The notes beneath the pieces are model-generated. The model did no database searches. It saw only the letters and a list, made by a program, of their open reading frames with translations, and had not been told where the DNA came from. DNA of 43,890 nt from Planctomycetaceae bacterium (GTDB lineage Bacteria > Planctomycetota > Phycisphaerae > Phycisphaerales > SM1A02): positions 1 through 43,890 of the forward strand of contig CANKBX010000005.1 of the NCBI GenBank assembly GCA_947480055.1. The letters are read 5' to 3'. A program made the translations under genes and the position numbers. Shown here one piece after another: positions 16,351 through 24,520 of the stretch. The stretch's first letter is position 1; the number at the start of each line of letters is the position of its first letter.

Positions 16351-16385
16351 GATGGACATGCATCAGTCCATCTGTGATTGTTTTT
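16351..16385 (+). terminator. Candidate terminator after the tad operon
   Basis: GATGGAC (16351-16357) and GTCCATC (16366-16372) form a 7-bp stem with an 8-nt loop, followed after 8 nt by TTTTT. It sits between tadD and the convergent fabI. The gap between stem and T-tract makes it a weak prediction. Confidence 0.4.
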
Positions 16386-16404
16386 CAACCACGCGGCGCG
16401 CTCA

Positions 16405-17184
16405 TTACACACCCATGATTGAGTAGCCGCAATCCACATAAATGGTTTGGCCAGTGACGCCGCTTGACATGCCGGAAAGCAACCACGCCGCAGTGTCGCC
16501 AACATCTTTGGTTGTGATGTTGCGCTTCAGCGGCGCCTTCTTCTCCACCCATTCAAGAATTTGACCGAAACCACCCACCGCCATGGCGCTGAGGGTCTTC
16601 ACTGGACCGGCCGAAATCACGTTGCAGCGAATATTTTTCTCGCCAAGTTCCATGGCCAAATATCGATTGGTGGCTTCAAGCGCGGCTTTGGCAACGCCCA
16701 TGACGTTGTAGGCGGGCACGGCTTTTTCCGCGCCGTAATAGCTCAACGCCATCATTGAACCGCCGTCGGTCATCAGTGGCGCCGCTCGATGCGCCATGGC
16801 TTGATACGTGTACGCCGATAAATCCATGGCCTGCGTGAACACTTTTCGCGGTGTGGCGGTGAAGGCGCCAATTTTCAACCAATCTTTATCCGCATATGCA
16901 ATGCAGTGCACCAAGAAATCCAACTTGCCAAAATCACTTTGAATTTTGGCGAACACCTGATCCAGTTGCTCGTCGCTGCCGGCGTCCATGGGCATGACCC
17001 ACGGATTTTTCACGCCCAATTCCTCCAGCGACATGCGAATACGCCGCTCCATTTTTTCGCCTGGTAAGTGGGTGAAAATACATTCACCACCTTGAGCCAA
17101 AACACTTTCAGTGATGCCGGATGCGATTGATCGATCGTTTGCGATTCCAACAATGAGTCCGCGTTTGCCTTCAAGTATTCCCAT
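16405..17184 (-). CDS. fabI: Enoyl-[acyl-carrier-protein] reductase (NADH)
   Basis: A 259-residue FabI that reduces enoyl-ACP in the last step of each fatty acid elongation cycle. It has the FabI-type cofactor start GIANDRSIASGI, the catalytic pair Tyr159 and Lys166 with the diagnostic six-residue spacing (in YNVMGVAK), and the NVISAGPVKTLSA segment. AAGGAA lies 5 nt before the ATG. It is the target class of triclosan and isoniazid-type inhibitors in other species. The gene is read convergently to the tad operon, with a 144-nt spacer to the DUF1573 gene upstream on the same strand. Confidence 0.95.
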   Translation of the reverse strand: MGILEGKRGLIVGIANDRSIASGITESVLAQGGECIFTHLPGEKMERRIRMSLEELGVKNPWVMPMDAGSDEQLDQVFAKIQSDFGKLDFLVHCIAYADKDWLKIGAFTATPRKVFTQAMDLSAYTYQAMAHRAAPLMTDGGSMMALSYYGAEKAVPAYNVMGVAKAALEATNRYLAMELGEKNIRCNVISAGPVKTLSAMAVGGFGQILEWVEKKAPLKRNITTKDVGDTAAWLLSGMSSGVTGQTIYVDCGYSIMGV

Positions 17185-17328
17185 TGCGATTCCTTTGCGT
17201 TTGAATTAATCGAGAGATTGAAAGAGTACACATGCGCGCATGAAGATGTGACCGAATCGCCCTGGCCAAGCGCGTGAATATTGCGGCGCATTCATTTTCG
17301 GCGCTTGATTGCGCCAAGCCACGCGAAT

Positions 17329-18414
17329 TCATTTCGCGGGCGGCGCGGTGATTGGCGCCGAATCTTTCACCATTCCATAGGCCCACAACAGTTGAACTTT
17401 GTCGCCGGTGTTCATTTGCAACTTGCATTGAAACAAACCACGCACGCTCGATGCTGGAGTCACTCGAGCGCGAACTTGCACATCCTTGCCCTGCCTATCT
17501 TGCGCCACAAGTTGCGCCGTGAATGAATCAGACATGCTGGTGATGCTGGTCACTGGATCCGCCCAATCCACAAGATCAAATGTGAACTCCTTGGCGCCAT
17601 TGGTTGGAATCAAACCTAAATTCAAGTTGTATTCCTTCATGCGAACCACTGGAACAATGTGGCTGGCGTCATTTCTAAATTTCACGGCCAACACCGGCGA
17701 ATTGATTCGATCTGTTTCAATCAACCACCACGCGGGCAGCGCGTCGCTGGCGATGCGAGTGAAGTCGTAGCGCACCAAATAGGTGCTTCGTGCGGCGTCA
17801 TTTGCGGGATCAAATCCAATGAAGGCTGGCGCTTTATTATCCGCTGAAAGAATTTGAAATGGTTTTTTATCAACGCTCTCAATCACAACCCGCCCAGCGA
17901 CTGGAACATTGGGCAGCACATTGATCGCCGGCGGAACCACGCGAAGTTCAACCACCACTTCGGCGCGCACGTCCACCTCCACGGGCTTGCTAAACCCCTC
18001 CACAATCACCTTCACCGTTGACTTGCGCGGACCGGTTGCCACGGCCGCGGCCAAACTGGCGTCGAACTGAATTGATTCACCCGGGGCAATCACGCGCCCC
18101 GACAGGTCCGTGGTGGAAGTGCAAGTGCAAGTGGGTTGCAGCGCGACAATGGTCAAAGGGAAATTATTTGGGTTCTTTAAGGTGAATATGCCTGTCTTGG
18201 ATTCACCTGGCGCAATGAATCCAAAATCCAACGCTGGCGGTTCAATTACGAGAGGTGGCGGTCCTATAATTACTCCCCTTGCAGGAACTGGTCCAGCTTC
18301 AACTGGCGGGTTCATTGCGATAGCTAGAGCATGGCTATTCAGGCCCACATTCAGGGCGCAAAAAACCAAGAAAATGCCGCAATACATACTAATTTGTTTG
18401 CAAAGTTGGGTCAT
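17329..18414 (-). CDS. Secreted DUF1573 protein
   Basis: A 361-residue protein of unknown role. A signal-peptide-like segment (about 10-33) is followed by a Pro-rich stretch and a DUF1573/ASH-type immunoglobulin-like domain (about 55-160): LDFGFIAPGESKTGIFTLKN, then PTCTCT, whose CxC is typical of DUF1573, and GESIQFDASL. The rest, about 200 residues, contains further beta-rich segments that may be divergent copies of the same fold. DUF1573 proteins are common in Bacteroidetes and Planctomycetes and are thought to act in the cell envelope. The ATG at 18414 is preferred to a TTG at 18423. Confidence 0.75.
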   Translation of the reverse strand: MTQLCKQISMYCGIFLVFCALNVGLNSHALAIAMNPPVEAGPVPARGVIIGPPPLVIEPPALDFGFIAPGESKTGIFTLKNPNNFPLTIVALQPTCTCTSTTDLSGRVIAPGESIQFDASLAAAVATGPRKSTVKVIVEGFSKPVEVDVRAEVVVELRVVPPAINVLPNVPVAGRVVIESVDKKPFQILSADNKAPAFIGFDPANDAARSTYLVRYDFTRIASDALPAWWLIETDRINSPVLAVKFRNDASHIVPVVRMKEYNLNLGLIPTNGAKEFTFDLVDWADPVTSITSMSDSFTAQLVAQDRQGKDVQVRARVTPASSVRGLFQCKLQMNTGDKVQLLWAYGMVKDSAPITAPPAK

Positions 18415-18527
18415 ATTCCTCAAGCAATCATACGAAATCCCGTGACAGAAGGCGCATCAATTTCGTGTTTCAAATTTTGGCTGTGTGAAACAAAAATAAG
18501 TTTTTTGGATTTTTTTAATATCTTCAT

Positions 18528-18555
18528 TTGCATCTTAAAAAACTTGGGTTAGTTT
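18528..18555 (+). promoter_or_regulatory. Candidate promoter of the structured RNA upstream of efp
   Basis: TTGCAT (18528-18533) and TAGTTT (18550-18555) are 16 nt apart. A start site about 7 nt further (near 18562) would sit just before the first hairpin of the RNA described at 18562-18716. The same -35 word occurs upstream of the first pilin gene. Confidence 0.42.
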
Positions 18556-18561
18556 GAATGC

Positions 18562-18716
18562 ATCTGAGAGGTTTGGAAAACGGATCTCAAAGATAAACTG
18601 ACGAAAGACGCTGGAAAGCCAGATCTTTCGTGTGTTTCGGTCACGCAAGTGACCAACTCAAATTGCCCTTTTCCCTCCCTCCGCCCCCGGATCTAGTATC
18701 CGGGGGTATTTTTTTT
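18562..18716 (+). ncRNA. Candidate structured RNA (sRNA or efp leader)
   Basis: About 155 nt without a gene but with four consecutive stems. A: TGAGA 18565-18569 with TCTCA 18585-18589. B: ACGAAAGA 18601-18608 with TCTTTCGT 18624-18631, enclosing CTGG/CCAG with an AAAG loop. C: GGTCAC 18639-18644 with GTGACC 18649-18654 closed by a GCAA tetraloop. D: a terminator hairpin 18684-18706 followed by a run of eight T. A promoter-like pair ends at 18555 and the strand is fixed by the T-tract. The efp start codon is 143 nt downstream of the T-tract, so this could be an independent small RNA or a leader that controls efp by attenuation. No family could be assigned. Confidence 0.6.
18684..18716 (+). 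terminator. Rho-independent terminator before efp
   Basis: CCCCCGGAT (18684-18692) and ATCCGGGGG (18698-18706) form a perfect 9-bp stem with loop CTAGT, followed by TA and eight T. It stands upstream of efp on the same strand with no gene before it, which is what implies an RNA or attenuator. Confidence 0.88.
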
Positions 18717-18858
18717 GGTGTTTATTTTTAAACCACGCCGCAAATCATCATATTTGTTTGGATTTGCCGCCAATCGGGCCGCCTTCATGGCGTCAGTCGC
18801 TAAACTCGCCTTTCTTTTCTTCTCAATTCGCCAATTTCTGGCCAGACTGGATCCAACC

Positions 18859-19413
18859 ATGAAGAGCACTGAATTACGCCCTGGCATCGCAATTAAAATG
18901 GATGGCCGTCTGTACCTGATCATGCACTACGCGCACGTCACTCCTGGCAACTTGCGGGCATTTGTGCAAGTGAAGATGCGCGACCTGAAAGCTGGCTCGA
19001 TCATTGACAAGCGCCTTCGCAGCGGCGAGGAGGTTGAGCAAGTGGAACTTGATCGCCGCCCAATGGAATACCTGTACAAAGATGGACCGAAGTTTGTGTT
19101 TATGGACAATGAAAATTTTGAGCAAGCCGAAATGACCCAGGAATTTGTGGGCGATTTGCCGTTGTACATGCTGCCCAACACCAATGTGGTGGTGAATTGG
19201 TGCGACGGCAATCCGATCGCGATTGAATTGCCAAACATGGTTGAACTTGTGGTGAAGGACACCGCCCCTGGCATCAAGGGCGCCACGGCAACCAATCAAT
19301 TGAAGGAAGCTGAAATGGAAACTGGCTTGAAGACCCGCGTGCCGCCGTTTATTGGAATTGGCGAGAAGCTGCGCATTTCTACCGAAGATGGCTCGTATCA
19401 AAGTCGGGCCTAA
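18859..19413 (+). CDS. efp: Elongation factor P
   Basis: A 184-residue EF-P that helps the ribosome through proline-rich stretches. The three domains are recognisable: the N-terminal KOW-like domain (1-63), and the two OB domains with LPNTNVVVNWCDGNPIAIEL and the C-terminal VPPFIGIGEKLRISTEDGSY. The tip of the domain I loop, normally the modified Lys (or Arg) after PG, reads PGNLRA at 29-34, so Asn31 takes its place; Arg33 lies two residues on. This loop form occurs in some planctomycete-type EF-P sequences as far as I recall. The start at 18859 gives the normal length; an in-frame upstream extension to 18715 is rejected. Confidence 0.93.
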   Translation: MKSTELRPGIAIKMDGRLYLIMHYAHVTPGNLRAFVQVKMRDLKAGSIIDKRLRSGEEVEQVELDRRPMEYLYKDGPKFVFMDNENFEQAEMTQEFVGDLPLYMLPNTNVVVNWCDGNPIAIELPNMVELVVKDTAPGIKGATATNQLKEAEMETGLKTRVPPFIGIGEKLRISTEDGSYQSRA

Positions 19414-19452
19414 GTAGCCAAACTTTCATCGCGGGGTGTGCTTCGGAGTAGT

Positions 19453-21264
19453 TCAATATTCGACGAGCAACGCTCCAACATCCGCCGAGTTCACCTCGCC
19501 GTTGTGATCCAGATCCGCTGGACAATTTGTTGGCACGGAGCACACGCCGAAACTGGACAGCATCAATCCCAAATCGGCGCTGTTCACAATTCCGTCAAAG
19601 TTTAGATCCGCCGGTCTGAAACACGGATTTGTTGAAGTGAGATTGAACGACGTCGGCTTGTTCAGCGGCGCGTGCGTGATGATGAATTTAGTCTCGGCCT
19701 CCACAAACCAAGAAAGTTGTGAAGCGCAAGTGATCGCGGGAAGCGAGGCGCGATATTTGTTGCTGCCAATGCTTGTCATGACGGCGCTTTGAATTGCGCC
19801 GCCATTCAGGCTCCACTTCAAGCGCACGCCGTTTGTGATCAACGTGCTGACCACTGGAACAGTTTGCACCTCGACTGTGGAAGCCGTGTTGTCGGCAACC
19901 ACGCTGCCAGGCGCAAGCGTGATTGTGATTGGACTTGACGCCAATAATTTCTCCATCATGGTCATGGCGGCGGCAAAATTTTCTTTGGCGTTGGGAAGAA
20001 TTTCGCTGGTTGGCATCACAAATCCGTAGGTGCCCGTGTCGCGCACTTCAATGGTGCCGGCCATCAGACCTTGATTGCCGTAGGTCCAATCATCAATGCA
20101 GCCAGCGGTTAATCCGTAGGTGGTACCGCTTGGGCCAGCCGTGTAATTTTTTCCATTGATCGAAGCGATCGCGGTTTGCATTGGAATACCAACCGCCGCC
20201 AAAGCGGTTTGGTCAGGCGACAACGTGGTGGTGTATGACCACGGCCACAGCCATAATTGGCTGTAACTATGAAAGTCAATATGACCAACCAAGTTGGGGT
20301 GCGCAATCACAAAGTCGCGCATGCCCACGCTTTCAGGTTCGCTAAATGCCGCAGTGCCGCGATATGTGTCGTTACTTGTTGTGCCACTTGAACCAGAACC
20401 GCCCCAACCCACGCTCCAGTTGCGGTTCAAGTCAACGCCGTACGTGGTGCCACTGATCAGTCGGCGATTCTTGCGCCACAAACGATTGCCGCCAGTGGCC
20501 CACGTGTATTCATAGCCATCGGGATTTTGTACGGGAAACACGTAGACCTCAGCGGAATCCAAAACCGCGGCGATGCGCGGATCGATTGTGTTGCTTTCAA
20601 CAAATTGATCGGCGATCCACATGGTGGTCATGGTGCTGGCCCACTCGCGCGCATGCATTGTGCCGGTGAAGATAAAAGCTGGCAATGCCGTGCCAGCGGG
20701 ATAGCGCGAAATGCGAATGCCGCGGATGGTGCGTCCTTGAATGGAAGTTCCAGCGTTGACAATGCTGACTAGATTTGGAAACGCCGCCACCATTTCATCA
20801 AGTCGCGCGTTCACGGCCGTGAGATTTTTAAAATCAGAGAACCAGGCGAGACCTTCCATGGGTTGCGCCAAACGTGTTTGCTCCGCGTCGATTCGATTTT
20901 GCAAATCTGGAATCATCACGCGAAATGGAATGCCAACTTTTTTGAGCGTGTCCAAACCAGCTTGCGACATGCGGAAGTCCGCTTCGCCGCCAACGCCGAT
21001 GTGGTGGCTCCACATGTCATCGCTCAATTGATTGACCAACATTAAATCTTGCGCGCTTCGAATCAAGACGCGCACCACAACATCACCGTCAAAGCGAACC
21101 GTGTCTATTGGCGCGGCCGCGGGCGCGGCGGCAAGCGCATCCGCAACAGTGACCGCCTTTGTGGCCGAGGCTTTTGTTGTGGGCGCTGAAATACTGATTT
21201 GCGGTTTGATTGCCGGCGGGGCAACCGCAAGCAAAGCGACAACCGCTAGAAAGCCAAGGTTCAT
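19453..21264 (-). CDS. Secreted M14 zinc carboxypeptidase with C-terminal dockerin-like repeats
   Basis: A 603-residue exported metallopeptidase that removes C-terminal residues from peptides. After a signal peptide (about 1-17) and an N-terminal propeptide-like region come the M14 residues: zinc ligands His204 and Glu207 (HAREWAS), NPDGY at 247-251, Arg281 in DLNRNW, the third zinc ligand His328 or more probably His332 region (HIDFHSYSQ), and catalytic Glu406 (IEVRDTGTYG). A beta-domain (445-545) follows. The last 50 residues hold two EF-hand-like Ca-binding loops (DLNFDGIVNSADLG and DLDHNGEVNSADVG), a dockerin-like pattern seen at the C termini of many planctomycete exported proteins. No sign of truncation. 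Confidence 0.9.
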   Translation of the reverse strand: MNLGFLAVVALLAVAPPAIKPQISISAPTTKASATKAVTVADALAAAPAAAPIDTVRFDGDVVVRVLIRSAQDLMLVNQLSDDMWSHHIGVGGEADFRMSQAGLDTLKKVGIPFRVMIPDLQNRIDAEQTRLAQPMEGLAWFSDFKNLTAVNARLDEMVAAFPNLVSIVNAGTSIQGRTIRGIRISRYPAGTALPAFIFTGTMHAREWASTMTTMWIADQFVESNTIDPRIAAVLDSAEVYVFPVQNPDGYEYTWATGGNRLWRKNRRLISGTTYGVDLNRNWSVGWGGSGSSGTTSNDTYRGTAAFSEPESVGMRDFVIAHPNLVGHIDFHSYSQLWLWPWSYTTTLSPDQTALAAVGIPMQTAIASINGKNYTAGPSGTTYGLTAGCIDDWTYGNQGLMAGTIEVRDTGTYGFVMPTSEILPNAKENFAAAMTMMEKLLASSPITITLAPGSVVADNTASTVEVQTVPVVSTLITNGVRLKWSLNGGAIQSAVMTSIGSNKYRASLPAITCASQLSWFVEAETKFIITHAPLNKPTSFNLTSTNPCFRPADLNFDGIVNSADLGLMLSSFGVCSVPTNCPADLDHNGEVNSADVGALLVEY

Positions 21265-21372
21265 ATAAGCAGATTATACAGAGACATCTTGAATGCAATA
21301 AAAAGATTGGAGATTTGAACAAATTGCTGAATTCAGATTGACCTTTGTGAAGTTCTGACGCACAGTACCTGC

Positions 21373-22128
21373 GTGCGAGACTTTCTAAGCAAAATTTGGC
21401 GCGGCGCATCACATACAAATCTGCGTTTATTGGACTGTGATTTGAGCTGCGACTTGGGTGGCAAAGTGCAGCGCAAATCCGCCGCGCATGAACGCGTGCT
21501 TGCATGCTTAGTTCGCGCGCTGCTATTGGGGGCGTTGGCTTTGCAAATAAATTGCACGGGTTCAATTCAATTGGCAAAGCCGTGGGCCGCGCCAATGCAA
21601 TATTCCACGGCGCTTGCCGACACGCCATATCCGCCGCGCGACTTTGCCATGTTTGACGCGGTCAATGGGCGCGTGCTGATGTGGAGCGACGTGATTGATC
21701 TGACCGCGTGGGCCGATGTGATTGTGATTTCGCATGAGAAAACTTGCCCGGGTGGTGTATGGATGCAGGACGCACTCACGGAAGATGTTTTGGCGGCGTT
21801 TCCACCGAGTTCATTTTTTGAATCCACAGGCGACCCGGCCACGGTTGTGACAGAATTAGACAATTCGCGCAAAGACAGTCGCCGCGTTGTGATTCACTAC
21901 ACGGGAACTGACCCCCTGCACGATGTTGCAACCGCTATTCGCAAGGCACACCGAACTGACAATGTGTTCACCATTGCGCTGGTGCCAAGTTCCGTGCGTT
22001 TTTTGCGCAATGAAGATGTGCGCAAGGCGGATGTTGTGGCGTACACCGCGCCCACGCGCGTGGTTCCGCCAAGCGATTTGCAAAGCGATCAACCGCGATC
22101 CCCGCAAGATTTAGAATTTAGAAAATAA
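21373..22128 (+). CDS. ChaN/Tiki-like protein, internally shortened
   Basis: A 251-residue protein starting at a GTG. After a basic N terminus, a hydrophobic segment (45-60) ends in INC, possibly a lipoprotein Cys. The segment FDAVNGRVLMWSDVIDLTAW followed by ADVIVISHE resembles the start of ChaN-type (haem-binding uptake, Tiki) domains, in which the last residues are usually GE.HD. The end, VFTIALVPSSVRFLRNEDV then RKADVVAYT, resembles the end of ChaN-like proteins (LTISL...EED..RADIVVYT). About 100 residues that would normally lie between them, including most metal/haem residues, appear to be missing. I therefore see it as a degenerate or minimal member; the function is unknown. Confidence 0.5.
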   Translation: MRDFLSKIWRGASHTNLRLLDCDLSCDLGGKVQRKSAAHERVLACLVRALLLGALALQINCTGSIQLAKPWAAPMQYSTALADTPYPPRDFAMFDAVNGRVLMWSDVIDLTAWADVIVISHEKTCPGGVWMQDALTEDVLAAFPPSSFFESTGDPATVVTELDNSRKDSRRVVIHYTGTDPLHDVATAIRKAHRTDNVFTIALVPSSVRFLRNEDVRKADVVAYTAPTRVVPPSDLQSDQPRSPQDLEFRK

Positions 22129-22185
22129 AATTTCACTCACGCATAGGCGCGCAAGTAAAATCACCGCTGATTGCACAACAGCTTT

Positions 22186-22578
22186 TTATTTGGAGCAGAT
22201 TTGTTGCAACTCGGCTTGCGTTTTGATGATGCGAAAAAGTTTCTCAATCTTCATCATGGCCATAAGCGCCTGCAATTCCTTGTTCAAACCAAAGAGCAAA
22301 GGCGTTGCGCCAAAGGCCGCCGCTTGATTGCGGCACGCAATGCACATACCCAAACCCATGCTGGCCATGAAACTCACGGTGGAAAGATCAAGCACAAGAA
22401 ACTTGACGGCTTTTCCATACTGCTTGAAGTACGGTGAAAATTCCTCGGTGATGATGGGGCTTTCGCGCTGGCCAATGTTGGGACCAGTTGGCCGAATCAT
22501 GAGGACCTTTCCATCCCAATTTAAATTTACAAGTGGCGTGGTTTTCTGCGCTGGCAAATTGATTGGTTCTGTGCTCAC
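22186..22578 (-). CDS. STAS-domain protein (anti-sigma factor antagonist-like)
   Basis: A 130-residue STAS domain. The segment LDLSTVSFMASMGLGMCIAC matches the core of anti-anti-sigma factors, in which the Ser after D/A is the site phosphorylated by a partner kinase; here Ser in MAS is at that position. The GTG at 22578 is taken as start because AAGGAA lies 7 nt upstream, whereas a TTG at 22614 would overlap the sixA end and has no such site. STAS proteins of this type work in partner-switching regulation of sigma factors or c-di-GMP enzymes; no kinase or phosphatase partner is in the window. It lies 32 nt downstream of sixA on the same strand. Confidence 0.83.
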   Translation of the reverse strand: MSTEPINLPAQKTTPLVNLNWDGKVLMIRPTGPNIGQRESPIITEEFSPYFKQYGKAVKFLVLDLSTVSFMASMGLGMCIACRNQAAAFGATPLLFGLNKELQALMAMMKIEKLFRIIKTQAELQQICSK

Positions 22579-22610
22579 GTGGTGATTCCTTGTAATGGAA
22601 GATACCAAGT

Positions 22611-23123
22611 TCAACGACGTTTCTTCAAGCGATTCAACACTGTGCTTGGCGATACGAAAGCCTGTAATTCGCCGCGCAATGGGTGCGCATTTGTGATTTC
22701 AATCACGGCCACCGCGCCCTTGGCAAAATCAATTGCGCGCTCACTGGCGCCCATCAGGCGCGAAATAAGTTCGCTGAGCACTGGCTCGTGCCCCACCAGC
22801 GCCACGCTTTTTTCATTCAGGTTTTTGCCCAGCAATTGCAGCAGCACTTCGACCGCGGCAAACCCGCCTTCCGTTTCAAGCGCTTCACAGCGCGTTGCGG
22901 CTGGCCATTTGGATTGCGATTGAAGAATGTCGGCGGTATCCCAAGCCCGCGTCCAACCACTTGCCAACACAAGCGACGGCGCCTCCAGCCAACGCGGAAT
23001 ACGCCGCGCGAACTTTACAAATTCACGGCGGCCGTTGGCGCTCAGTGGCCGCTGAGAGTCGTCGGGAAATCTTTTGGCGTCCTGTTCCTTGGCTTTGGCG
23101 TGGCGCACAACGATCAGTTTCAT
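22611..23123 (-). CDS. sixA: SixA-like phosphohistidine phosphatase
   Basis: A 170-residue histidine phosphatase family member. The phosphoacceptor is His8 in RHAKA, the signature of SixA (RHG in most other family members), followed by RPLSANGRRE and the VALVGHEPVLSEL segment with the second active-site His. SixA removes phosphate from phosphohistidine residues such as those of HPt domains or the nitrogen-PTS proteins. The start at 23123 is chosen because it gives the family start MKLIVVRHAKA; an in-frame ATG 9 nt upstream is possible. It is divergent from hutI with only 39 nt between the starts. Confidence 0.85.
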   Translation of the reverse strand: MKLIVVRHAKAKEQDAKRFPDDSQRPLSANGRREFVKFARRIPRWLEAPSLVLASGWTRAWDTADILQSQSKWPAATRCEALETEGGFAAVEVLLQLLGKNLNEKSVALVGHEPVLSELISRLMGASERAIDFAKGAVAVIEITNAHPLRGELQAFVSPSTVLNRLKKRR

Positions 23124-23162
23124 GCCGAGCATGTTACTTCAACGGGCACTACCTTTGCCACA

Positions 23163-24410
23163 ATGGGAACGCTTTCAATCATCAACGCGCGCGTGGTCAC
23201 CATGAATGCGCGCGCGCACAACGGCAACACTGCCGCGCAAATCGGCGCGCGCCACGGCGCCGCAATGAGCGATCTTGGCGTGATTGAGAATGGCCATGTG
23301 TGCATGCGCGACGGCGTGATCACTTCTGTCGCGCCTGGCCAGCCCGCTTCGCTTGTTGGTGAAGTGATTGACGCAGGTGGTCGCGTGTGCATGCCCGCGC
23401 TGATTGATTGCCACACGCACTTGTGTTTTGCCGGCAATCGCTGGAGTGAATGGGAGCAACTGCGCGCGGGCGAAAGTTATGAATCTATTTTGGCGGCGGG
23501 CGGCGGAATTATGTCAACGGTGCGCGCAACCAAGCAAGCCACAGTCACTGCGTTGGCGCAGGAGCTTGGCGATCGCTTGCGCGCGTTGGCAAATTTGGGC
23601 GTGGGTAGCGTTGAAGTGAAGAGCGGCTACGGACTTGATTGGCAGAGCGAAATGAAAATGCTCAACGCGATTGGCGAAGCCGCAAAAAATTCTCCGCAAC
23701 TTGTTGTGGCCACTTGTTTGGGCGGCCACGCAATTCCCGCGGACAACACGGCGTGGCCAGAGCAATTCGCCGCGCATGTCGCGGATTTGGCGCGGCAATT
23801 TCCTGGCGTGGCGGTGGACGCATTTTGTGAGCGCAGCGCGCTGAGCGTGCAGCAATGCCGCGAGATTTTTGCGCAGGCGAAAAAATTCAATGTGACGCGG
23901 CGCTTGCATACCGATCAATTCAATTCAATGGGCGGCGTTGCAATGGCGATTGAATGCGGCGCGACCACCGTTGATCATTTGGAAGCGGCCGATGAGAACT
24001 CAATCACGGCGCTGGCACAATCAAAAACAATCGCGGTGCTGTTGCCGTGCTCCGTGTACGCGCTTGGCGGCGCATACGCGCGCGGCCGATCCATGATTGA
24101 TCAAGGCGCGGCCGTGGCGGTTGCAAGCAACGCTAATCCTGGCAGCGCCCCCACCATTGACATGCGATTTGCAATGCACTTGGCGGTGCGCCATTGCGGC
24201 CTAAGCACCAACGAGGCGCTTACGGCCGCGACTTGGAACGCCGCGTGCGCGCTTGGCATTGAAACAAAAGTTGGAAGCCTGCAAGTTGGCAAGCGCGCCG
24301 ACGCCATTGTTCTAGAAGAGCGTGATGAACGCGCATTGACGCATGGTTTCGCTGGGCCACCGCCGCGCCATGTTGTGCTGGCGGGCAAACTGATGAGCTA
24401 TCGCCATTAG
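23163..24410 (+). CDS. hutI: Imidazolonepropionase
   Basis: A 415-residue amidohydrolase that opens the imidazolone ring in histidine breakdown. The metal ligands His84 and His86 (DCHTHLCFAG), the substrate-contact GGGIMSTVRATK segment, VKSGYGL, LHTDQF and VDHLE are all present. At the position of the fourth metal ligand, usually Asp in TDxNPGS, this protein has Asn323 (SNANPGS). No other hut gene is in the window. The start at 23163 is chosen as the family start; the longer in-frame reading from 22683 is antisense to sixA and is not conserved. No Shine-Dalgarno site; TACCTT ends 7 nt before the ATG. Confidence 0.9.
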   Translation: MGTLSIINARVVTMNARAHNGNTAAQIGARHGAAMSDLGVIENGHVCMRDGVITSVAPGQPASLVGEVIDAGGRVCMPALIDCHTHLCFAGNRWSEWEQLRAGESYESILAAGGGIMSTVRATKQATVTALAQELGDRLRALANLGVGSVEVKSGYGLDWQSEMKMLNAIGEAAKNSPQLVVATCLGGHAIPADNTAWPEQFAAHVADLARQFPGVAVDAFCERSALSVQQCREIFAQAKKFNVTRRLHTDQFNSMGGVAMAIECGATTVDHLEAADENSITALAQSKTIAVLLPCSVYALGGAYARGRSMIDQGAAVAVASNANPGSAPTIDMRFAMHLAVRHCGLSTNEALTAATWNAACALGIETKVGSLQVGKRADAIVLEERDERALTHGFAGPPPRHVVLAGKLMSYRH

Positions 24411-24449
24411 CGTGTTGCGGCTTGTGTAATACGCGGCGTGTATTTGCCC

Positions 24450-24485
24450 CAAATTCAAGAATCTGAATTTGCACTTTTCAAGTGC
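24450..24485 (+). other. Two abutting hairpins between hutI and map
   Basis: CAAATTCA (24450-24457) pairs with TGAATTTG (24464-24471), and GCACTT (24471-24476) pairs with AAGTGC (24480-24485). They share one base and lie 40-75 nt after the hutI stop. No T-tract follows, so these may be mRNA-end structures rather than an intrinsic terminator. Confidence 0.35.
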
Positions 24486-24520
24486 GTCAAGCCGCGCTTC
24501 AATGTGAGTAAGCGCCCCGC

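Noticed and set aside
18562-18716. Assignment of the RNA upstream of efp to the c-di-GMP-I (GEMM) riboswitch class
   Set aside because: Only short words agree; the 3' side of the expected P1b stem and the second helix are not visible, so the family cannot be claimed.
18715-18858. Upstream in-frame extension of efp
   Set aside because: It would begin next to the terminator T-tract, adds 48 basic and hydrophobic residues with no family match, and makes EF-P too long.
22683-23162. In-frame extension of hutI by 160 codons
   Set aside because: It is antisense to sixA and does not match the hutI family; the family start is at 23163.
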